Positions 1-12,561 of a DNA stretch of 64,000 bases are shown piece by piece (position 1 is the first letter of the stretch; each line of letters begins with the position of its first letter). The notes beneath the pieces are model-generated. The model was not told the DNA's origin. It made no database searches and saw only the letters and a list, made by a program, of their open reading frames with translations. The position numbers were made by a program, and so were the translations under genes. Origin of the DNA: Nigrospora sphaerica (Eukaryota > Ascomycota > Sordariomycetes > Amphisphaeriales > Apiosporaceae); assembly GCA_018287875.1 (NCBI GenBank), contig JAGVVL010000001.1, forward strand, positions 7,068,001 to 7,132,000. The letters are read 5' to 3'.

Positions 1-2390
1 TAAGTTTGTCAGCCCTATGCGGCTCCGGCTCAGGGCGGGCTTGCCAAGGCCAGATGATCCCCGTGCAGAAGCCCCGCGGTCCAGACAGCGGCAGCCTGGT
101 TCTCTGCCACTCTCCCGCCAACTGTCACCAGCTGAAATAGGGCGGGCCTCCAGTCTTTTTCCAAAGGCGACCTCAGTGCGGTAGAGGACGCCAATAGTTA
201 GTTTCTCCATTTGGATGCTGATGCCCGGCAGCACGTCGCCCGTCACTGCCTTCACCGACCGTTTCCTCTTTTACTTGTTTCGGTATTGCATATTGGGCTC
301 CTCATCTCCATGTCGCCGCCGCGGTTGCCTATGGTTGCCTGCTTTGAAGCTGACATGATGACCTGTAGCAGTAATCGGGCTCATCGGGGGCTCCCGCTAA
401 TAGGTCCTCTTAGGATCTCCACTCGACAGCTGCAGTAGCCAATACTTCGGCGTACTCCAACTACTGGATCGGGACCAGATCGGCCCCATCCACATGTACC
501 TTGACGGAGCACCTGGGCCGCGGACTACTGGCGGCGGAGCGAGTACGCATGCAAACATGCAGTCGGATGAAACCAACGACGACAAACCCTATCACTCTGC
601 CTGGATCTGGCTGTCGTTACGGCAGTTCCGAGGTGACTAGTCGTCCTCATCTTTCTCTCCGCCAGACTAACGCTTCCCAGAAACCAGGCCCCGTGGCCTG
701 GGCTATGTATCCAGAGAACGACGAGGGGGAAGGCTGGGGCAGACAGGTCTACCAGCGCGACACGGCGTCTTCATGGCTCCAGCCGCCGGTCTTCAGGGGA
801 AGCTGGACTGCCGGGCGCCATCCGCCACGAAATTCTAGACCCGTGCCCCCGTCTTTCATGGCCCACGACCGTTTCTCTGATACCCCACCCTCCATGTAGG
901 GCTGGCCAGTTGTCCCTTTGGTGGCAGACTAGCGGAGAGTCATCGGATACTACTGTGTGACCTTGGGCATCCCTCCCGATCTGCCAGCCCGCCTTGGCTG
1001 GTAGGCTCATTGGCCGCACCGTCAGGCAATCATGCAGCCGTCGAGTCCCTTCCTTGTTCTTTGCCTTCTTGTCAATGGCATGTCCAATTGCATACTGCGC
1101 TGAGCTGGTGAAGCCCGAGCCGGGTCCAACCCCAGTGACACCTCTTTCTGGGCACCGTCTACGGGCTATATAGCTGGACCCAAAGTACATGACCAAAATC
1201 TCTCGTCTTCACTCGCCATCCGCAGCTCGGAAAGGTCCATTGATCACGTAAATGAGACCGTTGCACCTGGTGAGCTAAGTACTCACTGACCTCTGGAGGG
1301 CATTCTTTCCAAGCCTGACGCTAGCCAACACTCTGATACTTCTGGAAAGTCACCCACAACACCCTCTCGGGAGGTACGGCCCTTGCTTCGCACCAAATAG
1401 CATCGCAAAGAATAGAAGCCGAGCGACAACATCCCTGTGGCAACAATCGGTCATGGGTTTCGGACGTCCTGCGCCTACCCCTCTGTCTCTTGGCGGATCT
1501 GCAGGCGGGAACCGAAACGACAGCTTCGGGTCAGAGAGCTCGGCGGTACGAAACCTGGCCACCATCACAAAGTCGGCCCCAGGACGGCGCGAGGGCCCAG
1601 GGACGCTGGACGTATACTGACGCCGATACCAGGGCCTCGGATCCTCCGGTGACAGCGCCCAGGACCGGGCGACGGCTGCTTCCAGCCGACCCACACAGAG
1701 TCGCAAGTCCTCTGCTTCGTCACCGACCTCGAACGTGTATTCACACTGCGGGCGTCATTCGAACTCTTGGCTGTTCGGAGACGTCTCGGTAACCGACCTT
1801 TTCAGGCGCCAGAAGGAGTGATGCTTTGTCACCGGGGGCTACCAAACAACGTGGGCCGCGGCTTCAGGACCGTGGACCTCTTACAACCATGACTGCATTC
1901 CGTGGTTCTTTCAGTAACAAACCTCCCGATATCGAGCAGGACAGGCAGAGGCAGCCAATCACTAATGTACACTCGGGAGCCGGGCGAGGTATGGGCGCAA
2001 GGAAATACCCAAGGGACGGAACCTCGCTATCCGCTACTAATCTAGTTAACACAATACGATCAAGTTTCCATCTTTACCCGTAACCTGTAACCCCGGTTCG
2101 AAGCCGCCGGCGATTTAATTACGAGCCCAAGCTCTACCGTTACGGCCTTCCCGTTGGCCAGGTGACTGTAAATACCCCGGCTTTCTTCTTGAAACATGCA
2201 TAAGTATTTAGCCTGTTAATACAATCTCCGCTGCTGACGGCTCGCGATGGCGAGTATAAGCATAACGGCTCAAGGACACGGCGCATACCGTGCCGGCCCG
2301 CGTTAATACGGTGCACTCGACGCTTGTAAAAATGAGTCTGGGTCGGTATTTATTGTTCATGATGAACCTTCAGGTCATGAATACAGCCTT
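1..2390. other. Gene-poor stretch, no supported gene
   Basis: Open frames here are short, overlap on both strands and show no recognisable domain or consistent splice pattern. A sequence near 2090 resembles a tRNA B box but has no matching T-stem. No repeat or transposon ends were recognised by eye. Confidence 0.6.
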
Positions 2391-4262
2391 TCAGATGCGT
2401 AAATCCTTCATCCGCGACTCGAAGTCATCTAGCGGTCTGAGAGAAGGTCCAGTCAGGTTCCACGATACTCCAACCCATCAGAAAACCAAGTCGAGAGAAG
2501 TACTTACGACTCGTCGTAGATAGCCATCGCGCCGTATCTCTGCCCCAGTATCCCCGTCCATCTTCGGACGTAATCCCGGATATTGCCGTCGGCGATCTCG
2601 AAGGCCACGCGAACCGGGTAAGCACAACGCAGCGGTCCCATGGCGCCTTCATTCAGGCTCTCTATGGAGCGGAATATGTTGGACGCGAACAGCGCGTCCG
2701 CTTCTGAGAAGTACTCGCGATAGAAACGCTCGCCCGGGCAGACGTCGACCACAATCGTGGACGCCCAGTAACCCATTAGATTGGAAGAATATGCCGTTAG
2801 TGCCGTGCCACTGGCGGTGCTGCAAGTGCCCCAGTGTACTGCATCCGCCGCCTTTGCGAAGCACATTTCCCTCACGAAGGGCCCGGATACAGTGGGAAGC
2901 GGCGGACGAAAAGCGAGCATACCGTGTCCGGAGCCCCTCCACGGATCAGAATAGACAAGAAAGTTAGGATAATCGAGGGCGGCTTCGTAAAAATCTGGGT
3001 ATAGTCGTCGACGATACGAACCTCGTTTTTGAAGGCCACGTTTTCACTTGTCCCAGCTTGGCCCGGTTCATCATGCCTCATCACCGGCTGCCGTCGAGTC
3101 TGGGCCAGGTAGCAATTTCTACAACTGGAAAACGTCGTTAACGATCTTGGAGTTGTCAGGGGCTCACGGGAGACGGAGTGGGGAATAGGGGGACTCACAC
3201 AATGATGGGTCGAAACGCAAGCAGCATAGACTTGTCCCAGTCGTTGCTGAAAGATCCGGGACCGCGCCTTTCAATCAATCTAAAAACCCCCGCAGCATGC
3301 TTCATCCAACTGTTCGGCGTTGTTGTTCTCTCGAATAACTTCTATTGTCAATGCCATAGTTATTCTTGTTTGCTGGAACGGCCCGAGGGCTTTGCCTCGT
3401 AGTGACGCACGGCTATAGCAGCGAACTTATGGGCACAGATTAGTATACCTTGATGCCATGCCAGGGGCGGCAAAGGATGCCTCTGGTGGAATGAAGCGTT
3501 CCTCACGGTACCGCATAGACTGAGTGCACTGCGATGTGATGTACTGGCAAGTGTTTCTGGCGTCTTCCCACTCTGTCGGATGATTCAAGGCTTTCTATAA
3601 GACCTGGAGGGAACCACCGTACAACGAGCGCGAATATGCAAGGATACCATCATCCTGCAAGCTCCTTCCCAGCGATTGTAGGGCCAGTAAAACAGCTTGC
3701 CCGGTCCACTGCAAAGGACATACATTAGCACCGACCGCGGGTCGGGATCGAGAACGTGAAACAACAGGCAAAGTGACGTTTATACTGACCTAAGAGCTTC
3801 ATACCCAGGTGAAGTGCAGCACTACGGAACCAGGCCCCCAGAGACTGGGAAACGGTGTTTATCAACACCCTCAGGACTTGGTCTTGTCCGTCTCCAACGG
3901 GGGCGCAACGCGGCAAGTGCTGAACGAAGCCTCTCGGGTATTATTACCCTGCCGCGGCGCCGCTGGACAGGCGGAGGCCGAGGTCGGAGACAAGCGCGAG
4001 GAGGACGAGGAACTAGGGTTACGACCTCTGACGGCTCGCTGGTCACGCTTCTGGACGACGTGTTTGTTTGCCCGCCACAGACTTGAGGGTGCGGTCGTAA
4101 CCGGGGCAGGCCACGCCGTACTTGACGCAATTTGTACAGGTCGGCCACGTTTCGTCACGCCTCACTCTTCTACGCAGTCACTGCAAGACCCCAGAGGTCA
4201 ATACTTACTGTCAAGCCGCGCGCCCTCGAGGCCCGAGACTGGCTCGGCCGGCACGAGTACGA
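2391..4262 (-). pseudogene. Decayed Zn2Cys6 fungal transcription factor
   Basis: Read on the minus strand, pieces of one transcription factor follow each other in the right order but in different frames. At about 4230-4080 is a zinc cluster whose second half is intact (CTNCVKYGVACPGYDR), while its first three cysteine positions read Gly (GGC), a TGA stop and Arg (CGT). Next come DQVLRVLINTVSQSLGAW (about 3880-3820), AVLLALQSLGRSLQDDG (about 3700-3640), a frame broken by TAG before KALNHPTEW (about 3600), VFRLIERRGPGSF and WDKSMLLAFRPIIV (about 3290-3190), and a long C-terminal block (about 2990-2509) typical of the fungal-specific factor domain. The last intron (2437-2507; GTAAGT donor, CTGAC branch, CAG acceptor) is intact and joins to a short final exon ending at TGA 2391-2393. 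At least three indels are visible: a duplicated AAAC after the zinc cluster, a one-base shift in a G run near 3285, and an extra TA near 3000. The family is clear; the regulated pathway is unknown. Confidence 0.75.
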
Positions 4263-7200
4263 GAAGGATGCAGAGGAGAAGCTTAATGGAAACACCTGCT
4301 CGTTGATCTGGGTGTCAGGGTCAAGTAGGTGCCCGCAAGGAATGCTGCCGTTGACTGCAGACCCGGGGGTGGATGGGGCTTTTGTTGGCCGTCTTGGTGC
4401 ATCTGAAGGCGTGACCTGGAAAACACAAGTAGAGGCCGTCGAGGTATGAATGTGTGCTTTAACAGCCTGCTGACACGGTCACGGCATCCCGTAATGCGCA
4501 GTTATGGATGTACCCCCTCTCTTGTCTGGGCAACTCCAGGGTTCCAGAAGAGCTGGCTTGGATACTGAACCAGTGCCTCAAGCTTGGCATCGCCCACACC
4601 GAAGGGTCTGGGGCCCTGACTTTTTCCGTTGACGACCTCACAGCAGAGAGCTGTGAAGTGGTTGTTTTGACAAGCATAACCTACCGGTAGGGCAAATCGA
4701 CCGTCCACGACCAAACAAATGAGCAAGACCTTGCTTGCCGAGCTTGCTTCCGTTTGCTACCGGCTTCGCCGTGAGGGCGGGAGGTGAAAATACGAACAAG
4801 AGGTTCAGTATGTATTTACCGAGTCAGCCCTACCCCTGCATCTGCAGGGCCGGCCCGCATTGCCAGGTGCCGATACGCAACGGACAAAAGCTCTCCAGAC
4901 GCCCATGTAGATGAGCGAACACGACGACAGGTAGGTAATATACCCATCATTACGGGTTCATCGTATCGGCAGTCAATGGGTCTTGCGCATTCCACCGGGC
5001 TTTCTGCTCAAGTTACATGAATGGATCCGTTTGGGGTCTGCTTTGGGAGGAAGTCAAGCAGCTTGAGACGCTTGACATTGTTCTGGAAACCCGGGCGCTC
5101 CTGGGTGGTCCCAACAGCCGACAGGTATGGGACGGCACTTGTTCGTTGCCTGGGGATCCCGATTCGCCGCCTGCCTCTTCCCCGGGCAAGGTTATGGGAC
5201 GTCCGCCTATGGACGGCTGAGCTTCAGTGACGCCGGCTGAGGATCATCAACGCACGTCTGCCAACCGGGCCGTCCGGAAAACCCGCCGTCGGACGCCACA
5301 CGCTATGGTGACCGAGTCAGGCCATCCGTGGAGCGGCAGAGGCAGGAGTGGTTCTTCGTGACGGACGCCCGAACCCAAACGCTGCCACCCCGTCGGGAGA
5401 AACGGGGGAAGAGGGAGCGCGCGGCCGTACGAGCCAGGGCCGGCTCGGGCTCGCAGAGGCACAATGGGGTGGGTGCGGACGACGACGGGAACTCGCCTGT
5501 GCTGAGATGACGGCTTTCGTCATGAGGGCACAGCGTCGGTGAATGAACGAATGCCCTTCGGATCGGCGCCACGGACCTGCGGGTTCTGTGTCGCAACAGC
5601 TGCAGCTATTGAGGGAAGTAGTTGACCAAGTGGTCATATATGTGCACTGGTGGCGGGGGCGGTGAAGAAACAAAGCGCAACCACGGAGCAGGCGGTACGT
5701 GTGTTTGCGGTAGTGGGACGCAAACCACCGTGGCGTCTACTACGTACGGACCCGGCCGCCTCTCCCTGCAACCACAACTACCGGCGGACACACGTACCTT
5801 GGCATCGAGGTAGATAGTAGATAGATAGTTCCTAGCTATGTTCCAGACATGGCTGTGGAACACAACCCACCCGTACTCAGCACACAGTCTATTGCTGGAT
5901 GTCAAGGGCACGGCTGATGTCCTAGAGTTTGTTGTTGCGCGATTCGGAAGGCAGCCCTGGCCATCAGATGCGTGTAAGTTGGGGCGGGCAGAAGAAGACG
6001 TCGGGAAGAGGAGACGGGTCAGTAGGTAGCACAGCCGTGGTGACGCCAGGAACCCCCAGCCGGGGGGGGGGGTTTTCAACAGCATGGCCGAGCGAAGGAA
6101 ATAGCCCGATCCCATGGATGGTCCATGGCCGGACGGGCGACATGGCACGGCTGGTGTGGTTGAGTATGGCAAAGAGGCCGCTGGGCTGCATCTGTCGGGC
6201 CACGAGCTGCTTTCGGAGGAAATCCGGTTTTCCCGTGGTGCCTCCGCCGTCGTATCCTCGGAGATGGTGTCCGCACCGGAGCCTGTACTTCGTGTGATTG
6301 AGCATTTCCCCCGTGCGCGCCCGCCTTTCCCCCCCTCCCACCTGGATCCATCCAGGCGCTGGCGGCGTGTATATCTCCAGACTTTCCATTTTTGGAACCG
6401 TCAAGAGTTGGCAGGGCTGCTGAGCCATCCGAGCTTCGGGGAACCAGTACCGGACGGCCCAGGTTTCCATGCCGGGCCCTCACCGTAGGTACTACTACTA
6501 TTTTATTAGTGGGAACCCCTCAATGCACAGGATGGGGACCGGCACAGGAGCGCCCGTCTGCTTATTGGCGTATCTCCTCTTCAGTAGGCAGTAGGTACTG
6601 TACCTGCCCGACGGCGTAGCGAACGACACCATGTGTGCGATGCCATCCGTGTCATGCCCTGCGTACAGGTACTTACCTGGTATACGGGGGGGGGGGCATT
6701 TGCCCAGCCCGTAGCTGTGTACTTTGAGTATCTGTCACTTGCGCCCCAAGGAAAGTACGGGTACTACGTGGTAGTCGGGTGCGCCCACGACTCCCATGAT
6801 TCCAGGTCGTCACAGACATCCCGCGCTCCTACCTCGCCTTAAACCCGCAGCTAAGCTACTTCTATAAGCAACCAGCCGGTGCTTGGCAGTATGAACGCCC
6901 ATGGATAACTTACCTGCCTAGGTAGGTAGTTGGGGTAAATGGAGGTCAGCAAGCAATCGTGCCGTCCGAGATGAGTAACACGCAAGCAAATCCGATTCAG
7001 CAATGCGGCCAGGACCTGCCGTGTACTCGGGCACATTCTCCCCAATAGAAGGAGATGGCCCTTTTCTGGCCGCATTGATACCGGGGCCAAGGCCGTGGTC
7101 TGGTGGTCTAGCAATCGTACGTCTAGCCACTCTTTACCGCCGTCTCTCCTGAGCGCAGCCGGATATGGTATTTGTTAATTAGGGTAAACCGCAATTTAAA

Positions 7201-9028
7201 TTACGGCGCCGTGGAATCGGGCGAGGGGGACGTGTCTCTCTCTCCCCCCCTACGTTGTTGTAGGGTGTGGGTAGCCACTCGATGACCTGCCAACTAAACT
7301 GGACAGGGAAAAGGGGCCCGGGGTCTGTGTGGGGTAGATGTTAACCGAAAAGAGTGTTCCTCGGTGATGAGACGTTAGTGGCAGTGCATCTTCCCAGTGT
7401 CCCGCGAAATCACTCCGACTCGGTTTCATAGGCCAGAGGATGGTCCGGGGACGCAGGACTCCCATCCAAGACCGAATGTTCCGTTGAAGCAGACAAGAGA
7501 CTGCCTAGGTAGGTGGTGGGTGGCCTGAGGTATGCAAACGTGCCCATGCTCGTATGATGCGTAGCAGGAACGACATACCCAAAGCAGTAAATGTATACAA
7601 CTTATGCAATTCGGGTTGGAATATGAGAGCCTGTGGCCTTACGGGGCTACGAATAGTGCCAGATGTGTATCTCCACATCCGCCCGTATGCATACTCCAGT
7701 TCTTGACTACCCGGCTACTGGGTACCTCTCAAGCTTTTCCAAGGTTAAGTATTTACTCACCCAGGAAAAGTAGGTAGGTACTTCTCGTGGAATCATGACC
7801 CATCCTACACGAAAAAGGGGCTCGCCGTGCTCGCTCGCCCTATCGAAGGATACGAGAGATATGAAGCCATCAAACTAGAACATACTGCACCACAAAACCG
7901 CCAGACTCTGCCGGCCACGGACGGAGTGATACACGGTACAGCCCAAACAGCGATCGAGCAATGGGGAAAAAAGCATTCGACTGTCCAGTCTGCGAAGGAT
8001 GCAAGGCCCCTGCATAGGCCACCCCCCCATAGGATCACCTAAAAGGTAGTGTGCATCCCGGTAGCCGTCCAGGCGCGTCGATCAACCGCCGACCTGACAT
8101 GTTGCTCAACGCGAAATGAGGAGGCGAGCGGGAAGCCCAGCGTGTTATGAGAGATGAGTCTATACTGAAAGTAGAAGGTCGTTTGGACCGAAAACCCACC
8201 GAAAGCCCCAAGCCGCTGCGATTGCGTGTGCAAGTTATGCCCAAATTGTGCCCATGGGGCAATTGGGCAGGGTACATGGTCCAGTATGTAATTCCGTACT
8301 AATTGTTTTGACAGCACAGCGGAGAACGGGAGGCTGAAAAATGGTGTGACGTACCGAGGTACGTCGTCGTACGCCTATGGTTCGTGGAATCGGGGGGGCG
8401 CTTTCGAGTCCAGCGTTCGCGGCCATCGATCCCATTGCGAAATGCTGGAGCCCACCGACACGGATCTCTCGTTGATCAACGTCAACCAATCCAAGATCGT
8501 ACAGGCGATCGGCCTGTGCCCGTCGATGGGGGTGGCTGCTGTTCATCACGGGACTGCGTGCACAAGGCAAAAGGCAGGGACGATACTGGTCGTAGGCAAG
8601 TCTGTACCGTACCGCCCGGCTGCCCGCATCTGGCTTCCGGGTGGTGCATAACCGACCAAATCGATCCCAGCTGCTTCGAGGCACTCGTCCCTACTACCAC
8701 GGTGACCCCTCCCGGATGTATTGCATGGAAGAGGGCCACGGGTTCCAGAACATTACAGTCCCCTGATTCACCGTCCAGTGCTCCTGACCCGTCGGGCCTG
8801 AAAGTGGAGGAACCACCTAGCGTATTAGAGTGAACCGACGGTCCTTCTCATCATCCATCCCAAGTATTCTGGGTAGGTAGGTACCTACTTCTTCCCAGAT
8901 TAGGGAATACGGGTGCGCGCGTATCCGCCGGGGTGTATGATCAACGCATACTTCATGTAAGCATTGACGGCCGTCTCTGTAAAGGGAACAGACATACAGC
9001 AGAGACATACAGAGACAGATAGAAAGAA

Positions 9029-9048
9029 AGAGAGAGAGAGAGAGAGAA
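9029..9048. repeat. (AG)n microsatellite
   Basis: About ten AG units in intergenic DNA, preceded by imperfect AGAAAG and AGACAT copies. Confidence 0.9.
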
Positions 9049-9501
9049 ATCATGTGGCAGTAAGAGTCTGGCGTACTTTCAAGCACAATCAAGGCGCCAC
9101 ACCGAGGTCCATCACCAAAGTAAAGTAACTATTACCAAATGAGATAGTATTTATCCAAGCAATTCTTTACCTCTGACCTACTTGCATACATACCTGCCCT
9201 TAACAGAGGCACCTATGTGCTCTGGGAGGAGCGGGAGCTTGAGTGGCCGAGAGGGCGGTGGGCATGGCGCTATAGAAGTAGGAAACAGAAGTTGGGTCGG
9301 AAGTAATAAGCTGTACGGATGATTGCCTAGGCGAAGCACCAACGGTGTGTTTGCAAATGAGCTTCCCGTTCAGGTGTTTGGCACTTGCCGCGGCCCCTCG
9401 ACGGTGTGCTCCCGAGACGATCGGCCGGGACCCGACTTGTTTCGATGCGGTGCGTAGTTGTATTTGCTTTTGCTTTCCATACATTACTTCCATGCTCCCC
9501 A

Positions 9502-9549
9502 CAGCAGCAGCAACAGCAGCAACAGCAGCAGCAACAGCAGTAACAGCAG
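9502..9549. repeat. CAG/CAA trinucleotide repeat
   Basis: Imperfect run of CAG units with interspersed CAA and one GTAA interruption. It gives spurious Cys, Leu, Gln, Ala or Thr runs in every frame. No gene surrounds it. Confidence 0.85.
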
Positions 9550-10699
9550 GTGCCCGGCCCAGTAACATCGTTCATGAGACCGTCACACTGTGCCCGCCCG
9601 AGAAACTGGGGACGAAAGAGGAGGAGGGGGGGGGGAGACGCACTGGGTTTCCCTACTGGGTAGGGTTGTTTCGTGTACGCCTATGCTGTACGTAGTACGC
9701 ATAGGACCGCAAGCCAGAACAGGCCGGGACAGGGGCCGGAGGGAAGGGGGGGAGGAGGCACTCGACCCCCATGCCGCCGCGCTTTCGAAATTCGTCAAGC
9801 ATGTCGCGTCCTGCGCGCGCAGAGTCCATCCTTGTTAGCGCCGTCGTGATCAATGCCCTTTGGGCGCCACCGTTGGCGGGCCTGACCAATCGAGCCGGGT
9901 CTCTGCCCATGCGAAATCAACAGCAGCTTCAAGTCAGGGCGCGCGCGGCCGTGGCGGACCTGGGTGGTCGTCGCGGTACCAGGACCAAATGTTGTACCTC
10001 ATAGGCTCCCCTAGACGCACCAGGGCCTCCCTGCCTTTCCGGGGCGCCGGGCTATAAGGTAAGGTAGGTTGTAGAAGAAGAAGGTCACTTTCATTCCCTC
10101 GGCCCTTCCCCCCTTCCGGTCGCTCGACGCGTTGGTTCATTGGACCGCTAAAGCCCAGAAAGAGCAGCGGGTGAGTGTCGTGCGTCCCATCGACCGCGGC
10201 CTTGGCTGGGCTGGCTCGCTGGCTGCAAGCGTCCCCTCTGTGAGGGTACAGCAGTCGTAGAGTGATGCTTCCTACCTCGAAGCCCCCCTCAAGGTTTCCC
10301 TATCGCTATTGGGGGATGGAATGCGATCCCAACGTGTGTGCATGTACGAACGTATGTATGTACTGTGCATGCCTGTCTGCACTTTACTGGATGCATGCTA
10401 GGGACGGGGTCTCCTGCACAGCACTAGAAGGGGAAGGGTCGACGACAGGTCTTGGAGGCGGCATCCCATTGCTCAATCAGCCGACATGACCCACCGCCCA
10501 GCGGCCCTGTAATCCACGGATGAATGGGATGGATTGGATGTTCCATTGCTCTCTCTGCCTGGACCCACGGGACGGGGATGGACAGGACTGCCCGACTGGG
10601 CAAACTGGCCAGGGTTGCCTTCAACCTGCGGCGCAGCGCGTCCTGGGAGGGGAAAATGAGAGACCGAAGGGAGAGGAAGGGAGAGAAAAGACAAAAGAG

Positions 10700-10728
10700 A
10701 AAGAGAGAGAGAGAGTGTGTGTGTGTGT
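10700..10728. repeat. (AG)n-(TG)n compound microsatellite
   Basis: An AG run passes directly into a TG run. The following 130 bases hold further degenerate TG, TA and CA repeats, including a CA-rich stretch at about 10855-10876. Confidence 0.85.
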
Positions 10729-11099
10729 ACGTGTGTACGTATACGTATATGTATGGGTGCGGGTGAGAAAAATAGATAAAGAGGGAGAGCGTGTGTGTTT
10801 GAAAGAGAGGGCTCTCGTGGTGAACCTGTTCCAATGTTATCTGTGTAAAGTACCTACACACACACCACACACACACTTGAGGCCTGTAGCGAGATGGAGA
10901 GATACTACGTCCATGGATGCGGAGGAGACACAGTGCAGGAGCCCGATATCGACAGTGTGGGTTTTGGGGGGGGCCGGGCTCGTGTCGTATGTCCCCCCGT
11001 CTGGCTCTGGCTCGTCTGGCTGGCCTGGCCTGCACCACAACTGGCACCGGTCTCTAAACTGACTGGGTGCCGGCGTCCTGGTGGATGGATGCTCCAAAC

Positions 11100-11479
11100 T
11101 GCATTGGAGACGGCGTATCCACCGGGGCGATCTCACTCTGGCAATCGACCTCACAACTCTCAACTTCGTGCATCTGTCTCCCTTTTCGCACTCTCTTTTG
11201 GGGATCCCATCGCGCGCCTTCACTGCCGTATGCTTCCCCTTCCCCATCCCCCCCGTTCCTCTATTGCTGTTGGCGGCCCTACACACGTTTCCCCCCGTTT
11301 TCCTATCTCTCAGTACGCTACTACCTCCCTATCTATTCCCTCTACCCAACCCTCTACCACCTACTACTAGCCTTTACCTTTGCCTAACACTACGTACCTA
11401 CTACCTAGCTGTCTTTGTCTGTTTCCTTCCCCCCTCCCATTCCCAAGCACGCCAGGTGATCCCTACCTGCTACTCGTCT

Positions 11480-11516
<37 letters not shown>

Positions 11517-12561
11517 CTCTCTCTTCCCCTCTCTCTGTCCCCCTCGCGCCGCCGTGTCCACGAAAAAAAGACGGCCGTCTTCTGCCTGCCTACCGAAAGG
11601 CCCCAGGACCCTTCTGCCGCCATCCCCTTTCACCCTCGTCTCTTCTCAACCATAACCCTTTTTTACTGTTTTGTCTCAGACCTTCTCGCCAACGTACCTG
11701 GGCCACCCCCGGTTCATTAAACCTCAAAGAAAAAAACCCAAAAAGGATCATAATCGTCACCTCCTCATTCCTGGTCAATTAGCTTTTGGGTCGCTACAAG
11801 GGACAGACTGCACCACCGTCTGCGTCCATGCCATTGTCGTAGCACGACTTCGTCTCTCTCTCCGACCTCCTGTGTCTTCTCGTGGCACTTGAACTACCCG
11901 GCCCTTCCATACCGCCTCCTGCCCTATTGCAAACACCGACCGTCGCGAGAGATACTCGACACCCGGACGCACCCACGCAGCCTGGATAGAAGCCGCCTGC
12001 TCCTTTTTTGACGCATCGCCGCTCGTTCTTTCGTCTTCCCTCGTCGCAGCGCGTCCTTTCGATTTCAACCGATAGCACCCCTTCCCCGTACTCGCACCCA
12101 CACCGACGCCCACTCGCTCTCTTCTGTGCCCCCAACTTTCGTGCGCCTCGAAACGAGACGACACGGCCCGTTTCTCCCATTTCCCCGTGTCATAATAGAC
12201 TCTTGGCCGTGAAAGAAGGTGTGTGCTATTCCTCCTCGACACAACCGCTGGAGTGTCTGCCTGCCTGCCGACCCGTCCCTTCCCATCCGATTCCCCAAAG
12301 CATAGGAAAAACGTTGTTGCCAACCGCCGCCCCTCATCCCCCTCCCCCCGAACGTCGACTAGATTGGAACTTCGGACTGATCTCTGACTACTATAGGATT
12401 GCCGGGTCATCCTATCACTCGGCGAGCGCATACACTTTCGAGGGAGCTGAAGTGGCTTGGGTCCTTCTTTGCGACACTCCAGTTTGGCCAGGACGCTGCC
12501 TTTGTCAGCGTTGACGCGCCCTGGTGATTGTACGCTCAGCTTGTTGCAACAACTCCCGACC
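11100..12561 (+). promoter_or_regulatory. Pyrimidine-rich promoter/leader of BNI4
   Basis: The plus strand is dominated by C and T, with a pure (CT)n block at 11483-11510. CT-rich leaders are common ahead of filamentous-fungal genes. The length suggests a long 5' UTR, but I cannot place the transcription start or rule out a leader intron. Confidence 0.45.

Larger units (their letters stand above)
4263..12561. other. Long intergenic region left of BNI4
   Basis: About 8.3 kb without a supportable gene. It contains G11 runs (6062-6072, 6686-6696), short TAGGTAGG/CCTACCTA clusters (about 6915, 7505, 7770, 8875), a CAG/CAA-rich stretch and several dinucleotide microsatellites, listed separately. 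From about 11,100 onward the plus strand becomes strongly pyrimidine-rich, consistent with the promoter and leader of BNI4. No coding frame with family resemblance was found. Confidence 0.6.

Noticed and set aside
2090..2102. GGTTCGAAGCC resembling a tRNA B box
   Set aside because: The flanking bases do not pair as a T-stem and no A box or acceptor stem is found at the right distance.
4508..4690. Short plus-strand frame with PEELAWILNQCLKLGIAHT, faintly like the N-terminus of aldo/keto reductases
   Set aside because: No catalytic motif, no neighbouring fragments in order, and only about 60 residues; a chance likeness cannot be excluded.
6900..8900. TAGGTAGG words considered as telomere-like repeats
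   Set aside because: Fungal telomeres are usually TTAGGG; these are short, scattered, in both orientations, and not terminal.
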